Source: Diphasiastrum complanatum
Lineage: Eukaryota; Streptophyta; Lycopodiopsida; Lycopodiales; Lycopodiaceae
Length of the DNA: 64,000 nucleotides
Assembly (NCBI GenBank): GCA_029204225.1
Contig: CM055094.1
Span: 12,563,314-12,627,313 of the forward strand
Direction: 5' to 3'
Each line of letters starts with the position of its first letter. The first letter of the stretch is position 1. The notes under the pieces are model-generated. The model worked only from the letters and a program-made list of their open reading frames with translations. It did not search any database and was not told where the DNA came from. Of this stretch, positions 35,388-44,956 are shown in pieces. The translations under genes and the position numbers were made by a program.

Positions 35388-35452
35388 CACGCCACGTCGC
35401 AGATTCTGGCCCTTTGTACGGGCCAAAGGGCTAGAATCCGCATCATGGCGTG
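35388..35452. repeat. Inverted repeat with 29-bp arms
   Basis: The left arm is cacgccacgtcgc followed by agattctggccctttg. The right arm starts caaagggctagaatccgc and ends ggcgtg. The arms pair well at both ends, with mismatches in the middle and a 7-base loop (tacgggc). It is GC-rich compared with its surroundings. It may be a small foldback element or a hairpin RNA. Confidence 0.8.
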
Positions 35453-35538
35453 AATCACTCCACGGCGTCGTGCCTGATTTCAAAGTGCTTGTTTTGTTTT
35501 CAACAGTTTGCAAACCACAGACCATTTTGACAATTTTT

Positions 35539-36284
35539 TTAAAAAGTGCAAGTTGAATGACAAAAACAAAACAGATTACAAAATTCAATACAAGTCTTTG
35601 AGAAGTCTTTATCGGATCCCACCAGCAAGGCCGTCATAGGCCTCATTATTGGGCCTTGAACAGTCCCAAGGGACTGCAATGGTGTCGAATCCTCAGAAGG
35701 TAGTCCCATGCCTTGAGAACCAGTCAACGGATCGAGTAGATCAAAAAAATCGGTCGACAAAGGACCAGAAGCCCCTAGCTTTGAGTCTAAGAAACCCATT
35801 GCAGGTTCCTTTTGGCTGTGTGTTGGAGCGGGACTCTGTGTTTATTGTTGTTGTTGGAATTGTTCATGTTGGTCCATCTCCTGAGCTTGGACATGGTGAA
35901 TTGCTATCTCCACAGCTCTCACATCAATGTCCTGACGTTGGGGCTCCCCTTGCTCCTCTTGTTGTTGTCCATCTCCTCTTCCTGTCTCTGCCCCTGTCGC
36001 TCTTACTGCTCCAAAACTAGATGTTCCTATTGCTGCTCTTACTCTGGCTGCTCCTGCTACTGTTGCTCACCAATTAGCTGCTCTTGTTGTTGCTGCTCTT
36101 CCTCCTGCTGCAGCTATTGTGGCTCCTCCTACACGACATCAGCCATTGGTAGATCTGCAACATCTTCCATTGAGGCAACCGATGCAAGATTCGTCGAGGG
36201 ATGGGTTTCTTGGTTGTGTCTGGGACTTCTGCTTGGGCTCCTACTTCTACTGGCCCCTCCGTCAAATGCATCTAAGTTTTCCAT
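35539..36284 (-). pseudogene. Gln-rich pseudogene, unrecognised
   Basis: The minus strand starts MENLDAFDGGASRSRSPSRS at 36284 and reads SMEDVADLPMADVV before the first stop at 36131. In the same frame a Gln/Glu-rich stretch follows (EEEQQQQEQLIGEQQ, QRQEEEMDNNKRSKGSPNVR, NMNNSNNN) to about 35805. The roughly eight stops in this part (TAG, TAA, TGA) all lie where CAG, CAA or CGA would fit the wording. A frameshift then leads to MGFLDSKLGASGPLSTDFFD and LLVGSDKDFSKTC, ending at 35539. The plus-strand Leu/Ala-rich frames here are probably shadows of the Gln codons. Family unknown. Confidence 0.5.
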
Positions 36285-36860
36285 TGCATTAAAGCTGCAA
36301 ACCTAGGATCTCTAGTAGTTTGCTTTGTGCGTGCCATATCCTCAAACATTTATGTAGGTAAATGAGAACACGGACCTAATCGCTATGCACGGGCCTAATC
36401 GCATTCAGATCAGAAAATAGCATGAGCTCTGAAACCGAAAGGGTGAAGTGTGAAAATAAGGCTCCATGCAACCTTTTATATGGGAGATTTTTATTTTTTG
36501 TAATGAGTATTTTAGAAAAATTAGATTGTTCCAAAATAGTAATGTACCAAATCCCATTCAATCCCAAATGCATCATAGAAAATAAACAAATGTGGCATAA
36601 CAACACATGCCCATCAAGACTCCTTGCTTTCAAAACTTTACTTTAGAAAAACTTTTTAGGTCATGTACATGCATAATCCAAATAAATTTACGAAGACTGC
36701 TATCGTGGTATGATGATATATAAAAGCATCTCAGTCCCACTGAATTTTTAATGTAACAGAATTTGTAACCGAATTGCAAGTATGGTTCTTTTCCGCATGT
36801 CCCCTAGTCTGCAAAATTAGACACTAGTATTAAACAATGTATTAATCATTGTCACACATT
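36285..36860. other. No gene seen
   Basis: Short frames on both strands without motifs. This is spacer between the Gln-rich pseudogene and gene A copy 2, both on the minus strand. Confidence 0.4.
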
Positions 36861-38105
36861 TTAGATATTGTGCATAGAATTCCAAACAAAGCGGAATATA
36901 TAAAAGTAATTGAAAAGATATACATTTTGTCCATCAATATTGAAAATGAAATTTGTGGGCACATCAACAAATGTCAATTCAAGCAGAGCTCTTAAATCTT
37001 CTAGATTCCACCCACTGTTGACGCGCACTTCACGTATTTCATCATGTGGGAGATGGATATATAGTTCCACATCTTGCTCTCTCATGTTAGCGTCCAACGC
37101 ATCCCATCGACCATGACCAAACTTTACTCGCCTATAAACGAAACTGAAAGAGCATGTTTGACGTGAAATGTGATATCTTATTGCCATTGTTTTATGACAA
37201 AGATTACATCTTATCAGACCCCCTTTGTGTTCCACTTGCCTTGAATCCCAAGAGGTAAGTACATTATCCAACAATGAGGCCTCTGTCGCTTTCCATGCCC
37301 ACATTGTATTTGTTTTCTTAAATGGAATTTCCTTGAATATCGCAACAAATAGAGTGATTGGTAGAAAGACACTAGACTCATTTTGAACCAAATGTTGGCT
37401 TCATGTTCATTGTAATCTCTCTCACAAGTTGTGTCTTTGTTAATTCAATAGTCAATTGATCAACATAGGGCCACTCATGAGAATTATTTGTAGGTTCAAA
37501 AATGGGTAATAGTTTTACATGGCCAAAGTTCCTTTTTGGAGCTTCGTACATGTGATCATAAAAGTAGATACCCATCTTAGTGAGAGCCGAAGACGAAAGA
37601 CCCCCATATATCAATTCACCATAGTTTGCGTGTATGACAAAATTTTTTCATGTAAACGACTTTATATGTTGCCACTCAAAGCTATTTGAAGGAAAATCAT
37701 CTACACAAGCGCAAGTATTTTCACTGTTTAGTAAAACAATGCAACAATATTCATCATATAGAATCTACATGACAATAAACGGTGTAAAACTTACAATGTG
37801 AGTATGTTTCTATCAGCAATTGTCATGTCTAACAAAATATCTTGACACGTGTACACATGCTGTACTCTGACAAGAAAATCTCCACGATGATCTATTTTGA
37901 ATTCGTAAATTCTACCTTTCTAATGGTAGTCTTGATTGTTTCGTTTTCTCTGTGCAACTTTGTGAATTCCTTTTTCAGAGGGTTGCATGAGGATCCAATC
38001 AAGAGTTGAAAGTGTCGTAGGCACCCAATGCCCATTGGAGTTTTTGATTTGTGCAACAATAGAATTAAATTGGTTTTTTGGCTTCTTTGACTGGCTAGGA
38101 GTCAT
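36861..38105 (-). pseudogene. Gene family A, copy 2 (uncharacterised, BAH-like?)
   Basis: Exon 1 is 38105-37795: it starts MTPSQSKKPKNQFNSIVAQI, then NGHWVP, LDWILMQPSE, a TAG where copy 1 has Trp (FWKGRI), and KGRIYEFKIDHRGDFLVRVQ. It ends at the donor GTAAGTTTT. A 113-bp intron (37794-37682) ends in TAG, with the phase kept. Exon 2 from 37681 has FEWQHIKSF, GELIYGGLSSSALTKMGIYF and LLPIFEPTNN. After a frame change at about 37380 the second part reads KKTNTMWAWKATEASLLDN, GGLIRCNLCHKTMAIRYHIS and FGHGRWDALDANMREQDVEL. It ends near VDVPTNFIFNIDGQN, where a GTATATC donor may follow. It is homologous in order to 21338-22416. Function unknown; the first exon with its V-Q-H-V-Y block recalls a BAH domain only loosely. 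Confidence 0.6.
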
Positions 38106-38499
38106 GATGTCTATGTAATTGATATATTTGATAAGAGATAGTGTCCTAACTTTATCCAAGAAAAAGTGAATAATAACGAGATAAAGAAACACGATCTATT
38201 GAGAATAGAAAATGGGAATAAGGAAATGTTGTTGAGAGATGGACCGTAGAAAGGAATAGTTGTAGTGAAAAGTAGGTTCACAACATATGCTTGGGTAAAT
38301 AGGTAAGTTCTCCCCTAGGTGAAGTCCATGTGATGGCTGTAGTAGGGGTGTGGTTAATGTTATATTCTAGGGCTGTCAACGATAGTTATTGCTCTTTGTA
38401 GGGTTAATATTAAGGAGTGTGTCACAATTTTATTGGTACACATGGCATCATTAACACTAATTATAATTAGTGAAGAGGCCCTTTTTGAGTTCAAAAAAG
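38106..38499. other. No gene seen
   Basis: Upstream side of gene A copy 2. It shows no resemblance to the region upstream of copy 1, so the shared part seems to stop near the start codon. Confidence 0.35.
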
Positions 38500-39085
38500 A
38501 CCTTAATGATCAATCAACGATCCTCATCCCTAAAAGAAAGCCGTTTACGATACTAACAACTTGAATGCGACCCATATGTTAACACATTCCTTATTTATCC
38601 AAATCATATTAAAATTTACGGTCATTCTCATGGTCATACTTGATAAAAAACACAAATTCAATTACATGAAATCCTTTAATCAATTTTACTACGGAATTAC
38701 TCCTCCATAACTAGTATTATGCTACTTTCCCACAACGATTATCAAGAAATCCAAATTTTAGAACACAAACTCATTTATTAATATAGGCGTCTCTTTTTCT
38801 TCCACCTTCGATTTTTCGGTCCCTTGATTTTGTAAATGGTGAGATACCTACTTGGTATCCGGATTAGACCTCATAATTTCACAAAATACTCCATGAATTT
38901 TGAGCAATGGTTTTAGATCGACATCCAATATCGAAATGAACCATCGTCAATCAAACTCTCATGGTCCCATAACCTCCCCTTTAGAATTACTGATGTCCCA
39001 TACCACCAGCTTTCCCTCCAAAAAGATCCTTAACCCCTTAATCTGACTTTTCTAGAGATCCACTGATCCATCTAGCTGTCTTATG
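38500..39085. repeat. Repeat blocks A then B (copy 2)
   Basis: Block A (about 38500-38820) and block B (about 38826-39085) match 34440-34690 and 34024-34300 respectively. The order is reversed, with the purine-tract-like tcttccaccttcgatttttcgg lying between them. Confidence 0.55.
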
Positions 39086-39899
39086 TTGGATTTTGATCCT
39101 CTCCATCCCTTATCTTATTGCTAATCTAGATCCATTCATTTGCCATATGTAAATACTTGTACAGTCGCATACTCTACAGAAATACATGTGTTTTCTAAGA
39201 GTCTGTAGAAATACAAAGGAATTGATGACAATGTTCTACCGCCTCGCCCGACTTCGACTATTTTTTGGACCCTCTATTCGGTTGTCACCTACACTCATCG
39301 ACCATTTGACTTCATCGATTTGTTGCATACTATCAGCTCAAATAGTCAACTCGAACGATCGGCTACTCAACGGTACCTTCATCACGTCCGGAAAGAATCC
39401 CTAACAGAATTAGATACTGTCCGAAGGCGAGTGCTAACAACACGTAGTGCCTTAATCCTATTTGTAAAGTACATACTAAGCATTTTGTTAATCAGTTAGC
39501 GATGTGTATATATACAACGACTTATTAGTTGCTCGGTTACACTTCATGAATAGATCAGACATCTAGAGCACAATTACTTGTCGTTTCTCTTTGTCATTAC
39601 AGAGTATTGTATTTGAGCTGTTGAATTTGGTTCAAGTAGTTATTTGGGAGGACACTGCACTTTTGAAAGTTGCAAATTCCTTTTTGATTTAAATGGATGT
39701 ATCCATTCTCTAGAGTACAATTGCATAGCTAGAAACTTTTGTTGGTGATTTACAAGGCATTGGAAATGGCCTGATTGGATCTTCGTGAAGAATATTCTTT
39801 GCAGCAGATTCGTTTGAGTAGGAGTAGATGAATTCTTGGTTGTTGCTTGGAAGTAGATGATATATTGCTTGTAAGTTGAGCATTTTTTGCAATGTTTCT
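39086..39899. other. Unassigned stretch left of copia LTR
   Basis: Frames on both strands (such as 39186-39404 plus and 39640-39993 minus) have no recognised motif. A gtatatatac sequence near 39507 could be an LTR-type promoter, but no partner repeat was found. Confidence 0.3.
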
Positions 39900-40555
39900 T
39901 GTTGATTTCACACGTGTGGACTATCCACAACATGTACTTGTGATCTCCTAAGGTGTGTAGATGCACCAAGATCAAGACTAAATTGAAATTCAAGATCTAT
40001 CTTTGATTCTATGGCAAAAACACACTACTACATGCATTCAATCACTTCCAACTCTCACTCACACGTGTGGGAAGTGTTCCAAAATAATCTAAGTAAAAAC
40101 AAGCTGCTCTCCTCGAGTAGAGAGAGAAAATCATCATGAGTTCTCGAGTAGAGAGAGAAAGCTAGAAAACCAATTACTCACAAAATCCACTCAATCTCAA
40201 AATCAATTAGATCCAAATGAGGAGTACAATGATACTAGTAGATCCACGAGCTACCACTATGCTTAACTATGATTGGACCACACTTTTGCCAACTCTTAAT
40301 CCTATTAAACCATTGATCCATTCACCTCTAAATTCTATTGGACCATTTTCAAGCAAACCTCAAATTCTATTGGACCTCTCATGGTTCCACCTCTAAGTCC
40401 TATTGGACCTCTTAGAATTCATCAAACAAAAGCATTACACTTGTGTACACTCTAATTGGCACGAGTTTAGCCTCTTACTCTATTTTGGCTCAATAGTGGC
40501 ATTACAAGTGGAAATGGATAATTTGCCATCTATGCCAAATTTGTTCCTATCTCCA
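39900..40555 (-). repeat. Copia 3' LTR
   Basis: It starts tgttgatttcacacgtgtgg and ends near cctatctcca. It is nearly collinear with 43052-43704. CACGTG-containing palindromes (cacacgtgtg) occur twice. Confidence 0.85.
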
Positions 40556-41112
40556 TCACATCTAAGAGTTTTAATCTTGAATGAGAATTGCTTCTCTACA
40601 TAAGCTTTGAAAATAAGGACATGATCAAACACCATAGATTTAGAATCAAGAAGATATATCCAAGCGAATCTTGTGAAATCATCAATGAAAGTAACAAAAC
40701 AAGTGGTTCCTCCCTTGCTTATAGTTGATGAGACATGCACATCCGAGTGGATTAACTCCAAAAGATGCTTGCTTTTGATAGAAGATCTTGTAAATGGCTT
40801 TTTGTGAGATTTAGCAATAGCACAAGCCTCACAAGGCTTGATCTTCTTGGAGAATGACTTTGGCAAGCCAATAGCTTTGGCCTCTTTGATCATAGAGAGC
40901 ATGGATTTGTAGTTGGGATGTCCCAACCTCCTATTCCATAATTCCTCCATAGAGAGCTTGTTCACAAGAGTATCATTGCAAGCATTCACATACTCATTTG
41001 GATCTAGTTTATAGATGCCTCCAAATCTAGATCCTAATGCAAGTATCTCATCATTCTTCTTGATAGTGCAAGTATCAACATTGAATTTTACATCAAGGCC
41101 ATTATCATGCAA
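40556..41112 (-). pseudogene. Copia pre-integrase and truncated integrase
   Basis: The frame has LWNRRLGHPNYKSMLSMIKE and CEACAIAKSHKKPFTR (H-H-C-C), then LELIHSDVHVSSTISKGGTT with the first catalytic Asp, and FVTFIDDFTRFAWIYLLDSK. It ends KIKTLRCD at the second Asp, where the LTR begins. The remaining integrase core (Glu), RT and RNase H are deleted. The last 15-20 residues of the frame lie in the LTR. Confidence 0.85.
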
Positions 41113-41712
41113 TTGGCCAACACACTAATGAGATTCTTAGTAAGCTTAGGTACATAAAGAACTTTAGAGAGAGAAAAAACTTTAGAGGATGCAAGCTTTA
41201 AGGGAATATTCCCTATGCCTTCAATAGGACATTCAAAATCATTTGCAGTGTATAATTGATTTCTTGACTCCATCATAAGATGCAATAGAAGAGAAAGAGT
41301 CCGTGGAGCTACACATATGTGAAGAGGCTCCACTATCAATATACCATAGGCCGTCCTTCTTGAAAGGAGTAGATGAGAAACTAGAGACAATAGGAGATCC
41401 CTCTCCATCACTTGCAATAATGTCTTCCTTCTCATTGGTAATGTTGGCTTGCTTGAGTTGATTATTCTTCTTGAAGCAATTGGTGGCATAATGGCCTTTC
41501 TTGCCACAATAAAAGCACTTGATCTTCTTCTTCTTGAGCTTGGATGATGAAGCATTAGAAGAATCATCTTCCTCCTCATCTTTGTCTTTGGATTTGGCTT
41601 TGTACTTGCTTGAGGACTGTTGATGTTGATTCTTGCTCCTCCCATTGTGCTTATCCTTGGCAAAGAGAGCTTTGCCATCATTATGAGTGAGAGAAAGCTT
41701 GTCCATCCTCAA
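41113..41712 (-). pseudogene. Copia zinc knuckle and protease
   Basis: The frame 41712-41239 has a Ser/Lys-rich stretch, an intact knuckle CFYCGKKGHYATNC, and an intact protease centre LWYIDSGASSHMCSS. After a frameshift near 41240 the protease end is read in another frame (NIPLKLASSKVFSLSKVLYV, PKLTKNLISVLAN). Confidence 0.85.
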
Positions 41713-41721
41713 GAGCTTGTA

Positions 41722-42349
41722 CTATTGTCTTGATTCTTCAGAAATTAGCACACTTTGGAGAGTCTCCAAACTTGGTAGCTCCTCCTTAATGGCATAGGAT
41801 TGGACAAGGTTATCAAATTCACTTCTCAAGCCATTGAGAATGACTTGGACTAGCTCATTCTGATTGATGGAATCACCAATGCAAGCAAGCTCTCTATGAA
41901 TATCTTTTACTCTCAAAACATAAAATAGATGCACTCTCATCACTATTTTGGCTACTTTGAAAGATTTGATTTCTAAGAGTGAGGAGCCTAGAGGTGTTCT
42001 TAGCCTCATAGATAGTCTTGAGACAATCCCAAGCTTCTTTGGCTGTTGTACAAGTACCTATCTCCCTCAATCTCTCATTAGAGACATTCATCTTAATGTA
42101 GTGGAGAGCCATCCTAGCTCTCTTTTTGTATTTTTGAACCTCTTGAAGAACTTGTGGTTCTTCTTCAAGGCCAAGAACTATGTCCACCACGTCTTGAAGG
42201 ATCAACATGGACTCCATCCTCATCTTCCAAATTGAATAGTTTGAAGTGGACAATCTTTCACTTGGTTCCAACAAGGATGAACCCATTGAAGACATTTGAA
42301 GTGAAGAAAACTCAAATGATGAACAATAAATGTTGCTACACACTCTCAA
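41722..42349 (-). pseudogene. Copia gag (UBN2 type)
   Basis: Starts near MSSMGSSLLEPSERLSTSNY (the annotated frame has extra residues upstream), then SIWKMRMESMLILQD, ALHYIKMNVSNERLREIG and AWDCLKTIYEAKNTSRLL. A frameshift near 41930 leads to ELACIGDSINQNELVQVILN. It is clearly homologous to the gag at 1765-2397, so the two elements are of related families. Confidence 0.85.
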
Positions 42350-43039
42350 TAGGATCCAATAATGGAGTACTATCTCCTACTATGAAAGATCTTGCAACTA
42401 TCTGTGAATTGATTCTCACTAGCTACACAAATCTCTCTAACACAAGATCTATTTCACATCAAATGATGGAGTATGGGCACAGTTAGGATCAAACACTCTT
42501 AGCACGTGTGAAGTACACTAATAAACCAAATTTGACTCAAATACAATGATATTGCATGAAACATAATGGCTAAGATCTCAAAACAGTGCCTAGATCGCAT
42601 ATAGATGAGATTGGTAAGCATTCAACTGTGATTTTGGATCAACCAAGCAATCTCTTGACCAAACCAAATGTGTCCACACAGGTCTAGGTGCCCTACCTAA
42701 CCCTCTTCAAAAGCTTATAACTTTTGATTGGCTTAATCAAATGGAATGAAACTGATTGCATCAGAAACTAGACAAAAATAGCTTCAAAACAAGCTACCAA
42801 GCAAGATAAATGGATCAAGCATGAGAGAGAACTCCCAAAATGAAATTGGATGTTCCTCACACGTGTCTGAGCACCTGATTCCGTACAATACCAGGTCAGA
42901 CCCAATCAATGTCCTATTGATCTCTTTTGATCCAAAATTGGACAAGATAGCTAGGAAAATGGATCTTGACAATTTCTAGCTCAAGATTGATGAATAGTTT
43001 TCACTCAAATGGATCAAAATGCATGGTAACCTTAGGTAG
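42350..43039 (-). other. Copia leader
   Basis: Noncoding sequence between primer site and gag. The short minus frame at 42784-42972 has no motif. Confidence 0.5.
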
Positions 43040-43051
43040 GCTCTGATACCA
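43040..43051 (-). promoter_or_regulatory. Copia primer binding site (initiator Met tRNA)
   Basis: The minus strand reads TGGTATCAGAGC, directly next to the LTR start at 43052. Confidence 0.92.
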
Positions 43052-43704
43052 TGTTGATTTCACACGTGTGGACTGTCCACAACATGTACTTGTGATCTCC
43101 TAAGGTGTGTAGATGCACCAAGATCAAGACTAGATTGAGATTCAAGATCTATTTTTGATTCTATGGCAAAAACACACTACTACATGCATTCAATCACTTC
43201 CAACTCTCACTCACACGTGTGAGAAGTGTCTCAAAAATAATCTAAGTAAAAACAAGCTGCTCTCCTCGGGTAGAGAGAGAAAATTATCATGAGCTCTCGG
43301 GTAGAGAGAGAAAGCGAGAAAACCAATTACTCACAAAATCCACTCAATCTCAAAATCAATTAGATCCAAATGAGGAGTACAATGATAGTAGATCCACGAG
43401 CTACCACTATGCTTAACTATGATTGGACCACAGTTTGTGACCTCTTAATCCTATTGGACCATTGATCCATTCACCTCTAAATTCTATTGGACCATTTTCA
43501 AGCAAACCTCAAATTCTATTGGACCTCTCATGGTTCCACCTCTAAATCCTATTGGACCACTTAGAATTCATCAAACAAAAGCATTACACTTGTCTACACT
43601 CTAATTGGCACGAGTTTGGCCTCCTACTCTATTTTGGCTCAATAGTGGCATTACAAGTGGAAATGGATAATTTGCCATCTATGCCAAATTTGACCCTATC
43701 AACA
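43052..43704 (-). repeat. Copia 5' LTR
   Basis: From tgttgatttcac to ccctatcaaca, with a perfect 6-base inverted end (TGTTGA/TCAACA). It is the partner of 39900-40555. The LTR could be longer on the right, since sequence beyond 43704 resembles another copia LTR. Confidence 0.8.
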
Positions 43705-43880
43705 TCCTACACCTAAATGCTTGACTATGAAATTCTATGAGACCCCTATATCAAACATTTTTGATCTACTTTACAAATCTCCACACGTGGGAACATCCTT
43801 CACACATGTGAGATTCACTTACAAACTTCTATCATAAAAAATACCAAGCTAGATTTTTGCCAATTTCTCACACTCCTCAA
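43705..43880. repeat. Fragment resembling the LTR at 3025-3746
   Basis: The stretch cacacatgtgagattcactta ... aaaaataccaagctagatttttgccaattt resembles about 3634-3725. It may be part of an older LTR, or the true end of the LTR at 43052. Confidence 0.4.
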
Positions 43881-43900
43881 AAAATAGCTTGGAAAGGTAC

Positions 43901-43901
<1 letters not shown>

Positions 43902-43964
<63 letters not shown>
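43902..43964. repeat. (GA)n microsatellite
   Basis: About 31 GA units, uninterrupted. Confidence 0.95.
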
Positions 43965-43966
<2 letters not shown>

Positions 43967-44466
43967 TCTTAGGATCATTTTGATGTGAAAGGCAAGCAGC
44001 CATGCCATGGGCCGCTGTCATGTCAAGGAGCCAAAGTGTGTGAAATGTGCATGAGGGTCCATCCCTATTGTTCCCAAAATTGCAAAAAGACTACCCAAAG
44101 CCCTTTAATGTGTCTCCATTGAACCTACGTGAGCGTGGCCCGCTACTGGGTGTAGTGGGTGGTCACAACCTTTTGAGCCGCTATGTGGCGAGGTAGGTAG
44201 CAACAACACACTTGCTCGATAGTAGTCCTGTTCACGTCAGCTACCGGGCATAATTGGGTAGCAGAATACGGCAGTGTTCACAGCCTATGAACATTTGACA
44301 TGTGTTTAACATAACTCCTCATGCCAATTAAGACGCGTGTGAGAGATAGGTTCAATGGGGGTGGGCATTTTAGCATGCAATCTAGGGCCATAACAACCTA
44401 CTACCATATGGGGGCCTGTTGTGACGAGGTTGACCTGGGGCAGATGAACACAGGCAGCAGCAGCAC
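43965..44466 (+). promoter_or_regulatory. Putative upstream region of PPME1-like gene
   Basis: No retroelement sequence is recognised here, and base composition is more GC-rich than in the elements. It contains a tacgtg box (44126-44131), acgcgtg (44333-44339) and a CCAAT (44324-44328). These are common promoter words and their function is not shown. The minus frame 44306-44644 overlaps exon 1 and is a shadow. Confidence 0.35.
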
Positions 44467-44473
44467 TATATAA
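44467..44473 (+). promoter_or_regulatory. TATA box of PPME1-like gene
   Basis: TATATAA (in ctatataaagc) lies about 80 bp upstream of the start codon at 44550. Transcription would start near 44498, giving a 5' leader of about 50 bases. Confidence 0.55.
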
Positions 44474-44549
44474 AGCAAGATCGCATTTCCTCTTTTTGTT
44501 CGGAAAAATGCAACGACGACGAATCGTCGAGTAATATGCAACCATCGCG

Positions 44550-44716
44550 ATGGCTTCTTCAACAACGACATCTCTGCCAACTCTCGACGAGGAGGAAGCT
44601 TCACCTCCTTCCTCCTCAGAGCAGCAGCAGCAGCCTTCGCTCAATGAGCCTGCATCTGCATCTGCGTTCAGAGCACCATCTTCATTGCCACTACCTCATA
44701 CTCCCTTTGTCTCTGA
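44550..44716 (+). CDS. PPME1: PPME1-like gene, exon 1 (N-terminus)
   Basis: It starts ATG at 44550 in a suitable context (gcgATGgct) and reads MASSTTTSLPTLDEEEASPP, a Ser/Gln-rich part with four Gln codons, and SSLPLPHTPFVSE. It ends at a GTGAGT donor (44717) after two bases of a codon. An acidic, Pro/Ser-rich low-complexity N-terminus is usual for plant PPME1. Exon 2 at 61154 supplies the missing base and keeps the frame. The enzyme removes the methyl ester from the C-terminal Leu of the PP2A catalytic subunit. The plus frame 44536-44955 in another phase is a shadow. Confidence rests on the TATA box, start, donor and phase match, because this exon alone is not diagnostic. Confidence 0.6.
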
Positions 44717-44956
44717 GTGAGTCATTCACGTCATCTTCTAATCTTAGGTTTTTAGTGCATTTTGATGCCCGTAGCTATCAATTTGCTGATAACCAGTTTA
44801 AAATTTGTAAGATAAACTTGCAGTTAGGATCGGGAAGCTTAGCGTATCTCTCTGCTTGTTTTCTATCCCCTTGGGAAGCAAAAGTGGACAAGTGTTTTAC
44901 ACATCTTTCTGCTTGGTTTCTATCCCTTTGGGAAGGAAAAGCGGACAACTCTTAGA

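Larger units (their letters stand above)
39900..43704 (-). mobile_element. Copia element lacking RT and RNase H
   Basis: About 3.8 kb on the minus strand, with LTRs at 39900-40555 and 43052-43704, a Met-tRNA primer site, gag, zinc knuckle, protease, and integrase that stops in the core and runs straight into the 3' LTR. RT, RNase H and the polypurine tract are missing. Flanking 5-mers do not match, so no target duplication is seen. LTR copies differ at roughly 25-30 places. Confidence 0.85.

Noticed and set aside
35649-36306. Plus-strand Leu/Ala/Cys-rich frames
   Set aside because: They mirror Gln-rich codons of the minus strand, where a more protein-like wording with a clear start is seen.
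37149-37391. Zinc finger in gene A copy 2 (CNLCHK)
   Set aside because: Only one Cys pair is visible, it is not kept in copy 1 (which has a single Cys), and no second pair follows at finger spacing.
30775-39085. One intact chromodomain gypsy element spanning this region
   Set aside because: Only 3' end pieces are seen; integrase, RT and a partner LTR are missing and unrelated genes lie between.
41088-41681. 197-residue minus frame with basic N-terminal part
   Set aside because: Only its last third is real (protease end after a frameshift); the rest is a shadow of the zinc-knuckle frame.
44306-44644. Minus-strand 112-residue frame over exon 1
   Set aside because: It is antisense to a region with a TATA box, start codon and splice donor on the plus strand, and has no known motif.
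44536-44955. Plus-strand 139-residue frame overlapping exon 1
   Set aside because: It is in another phase from the exon that joins 61154 and runs through the splice donor.
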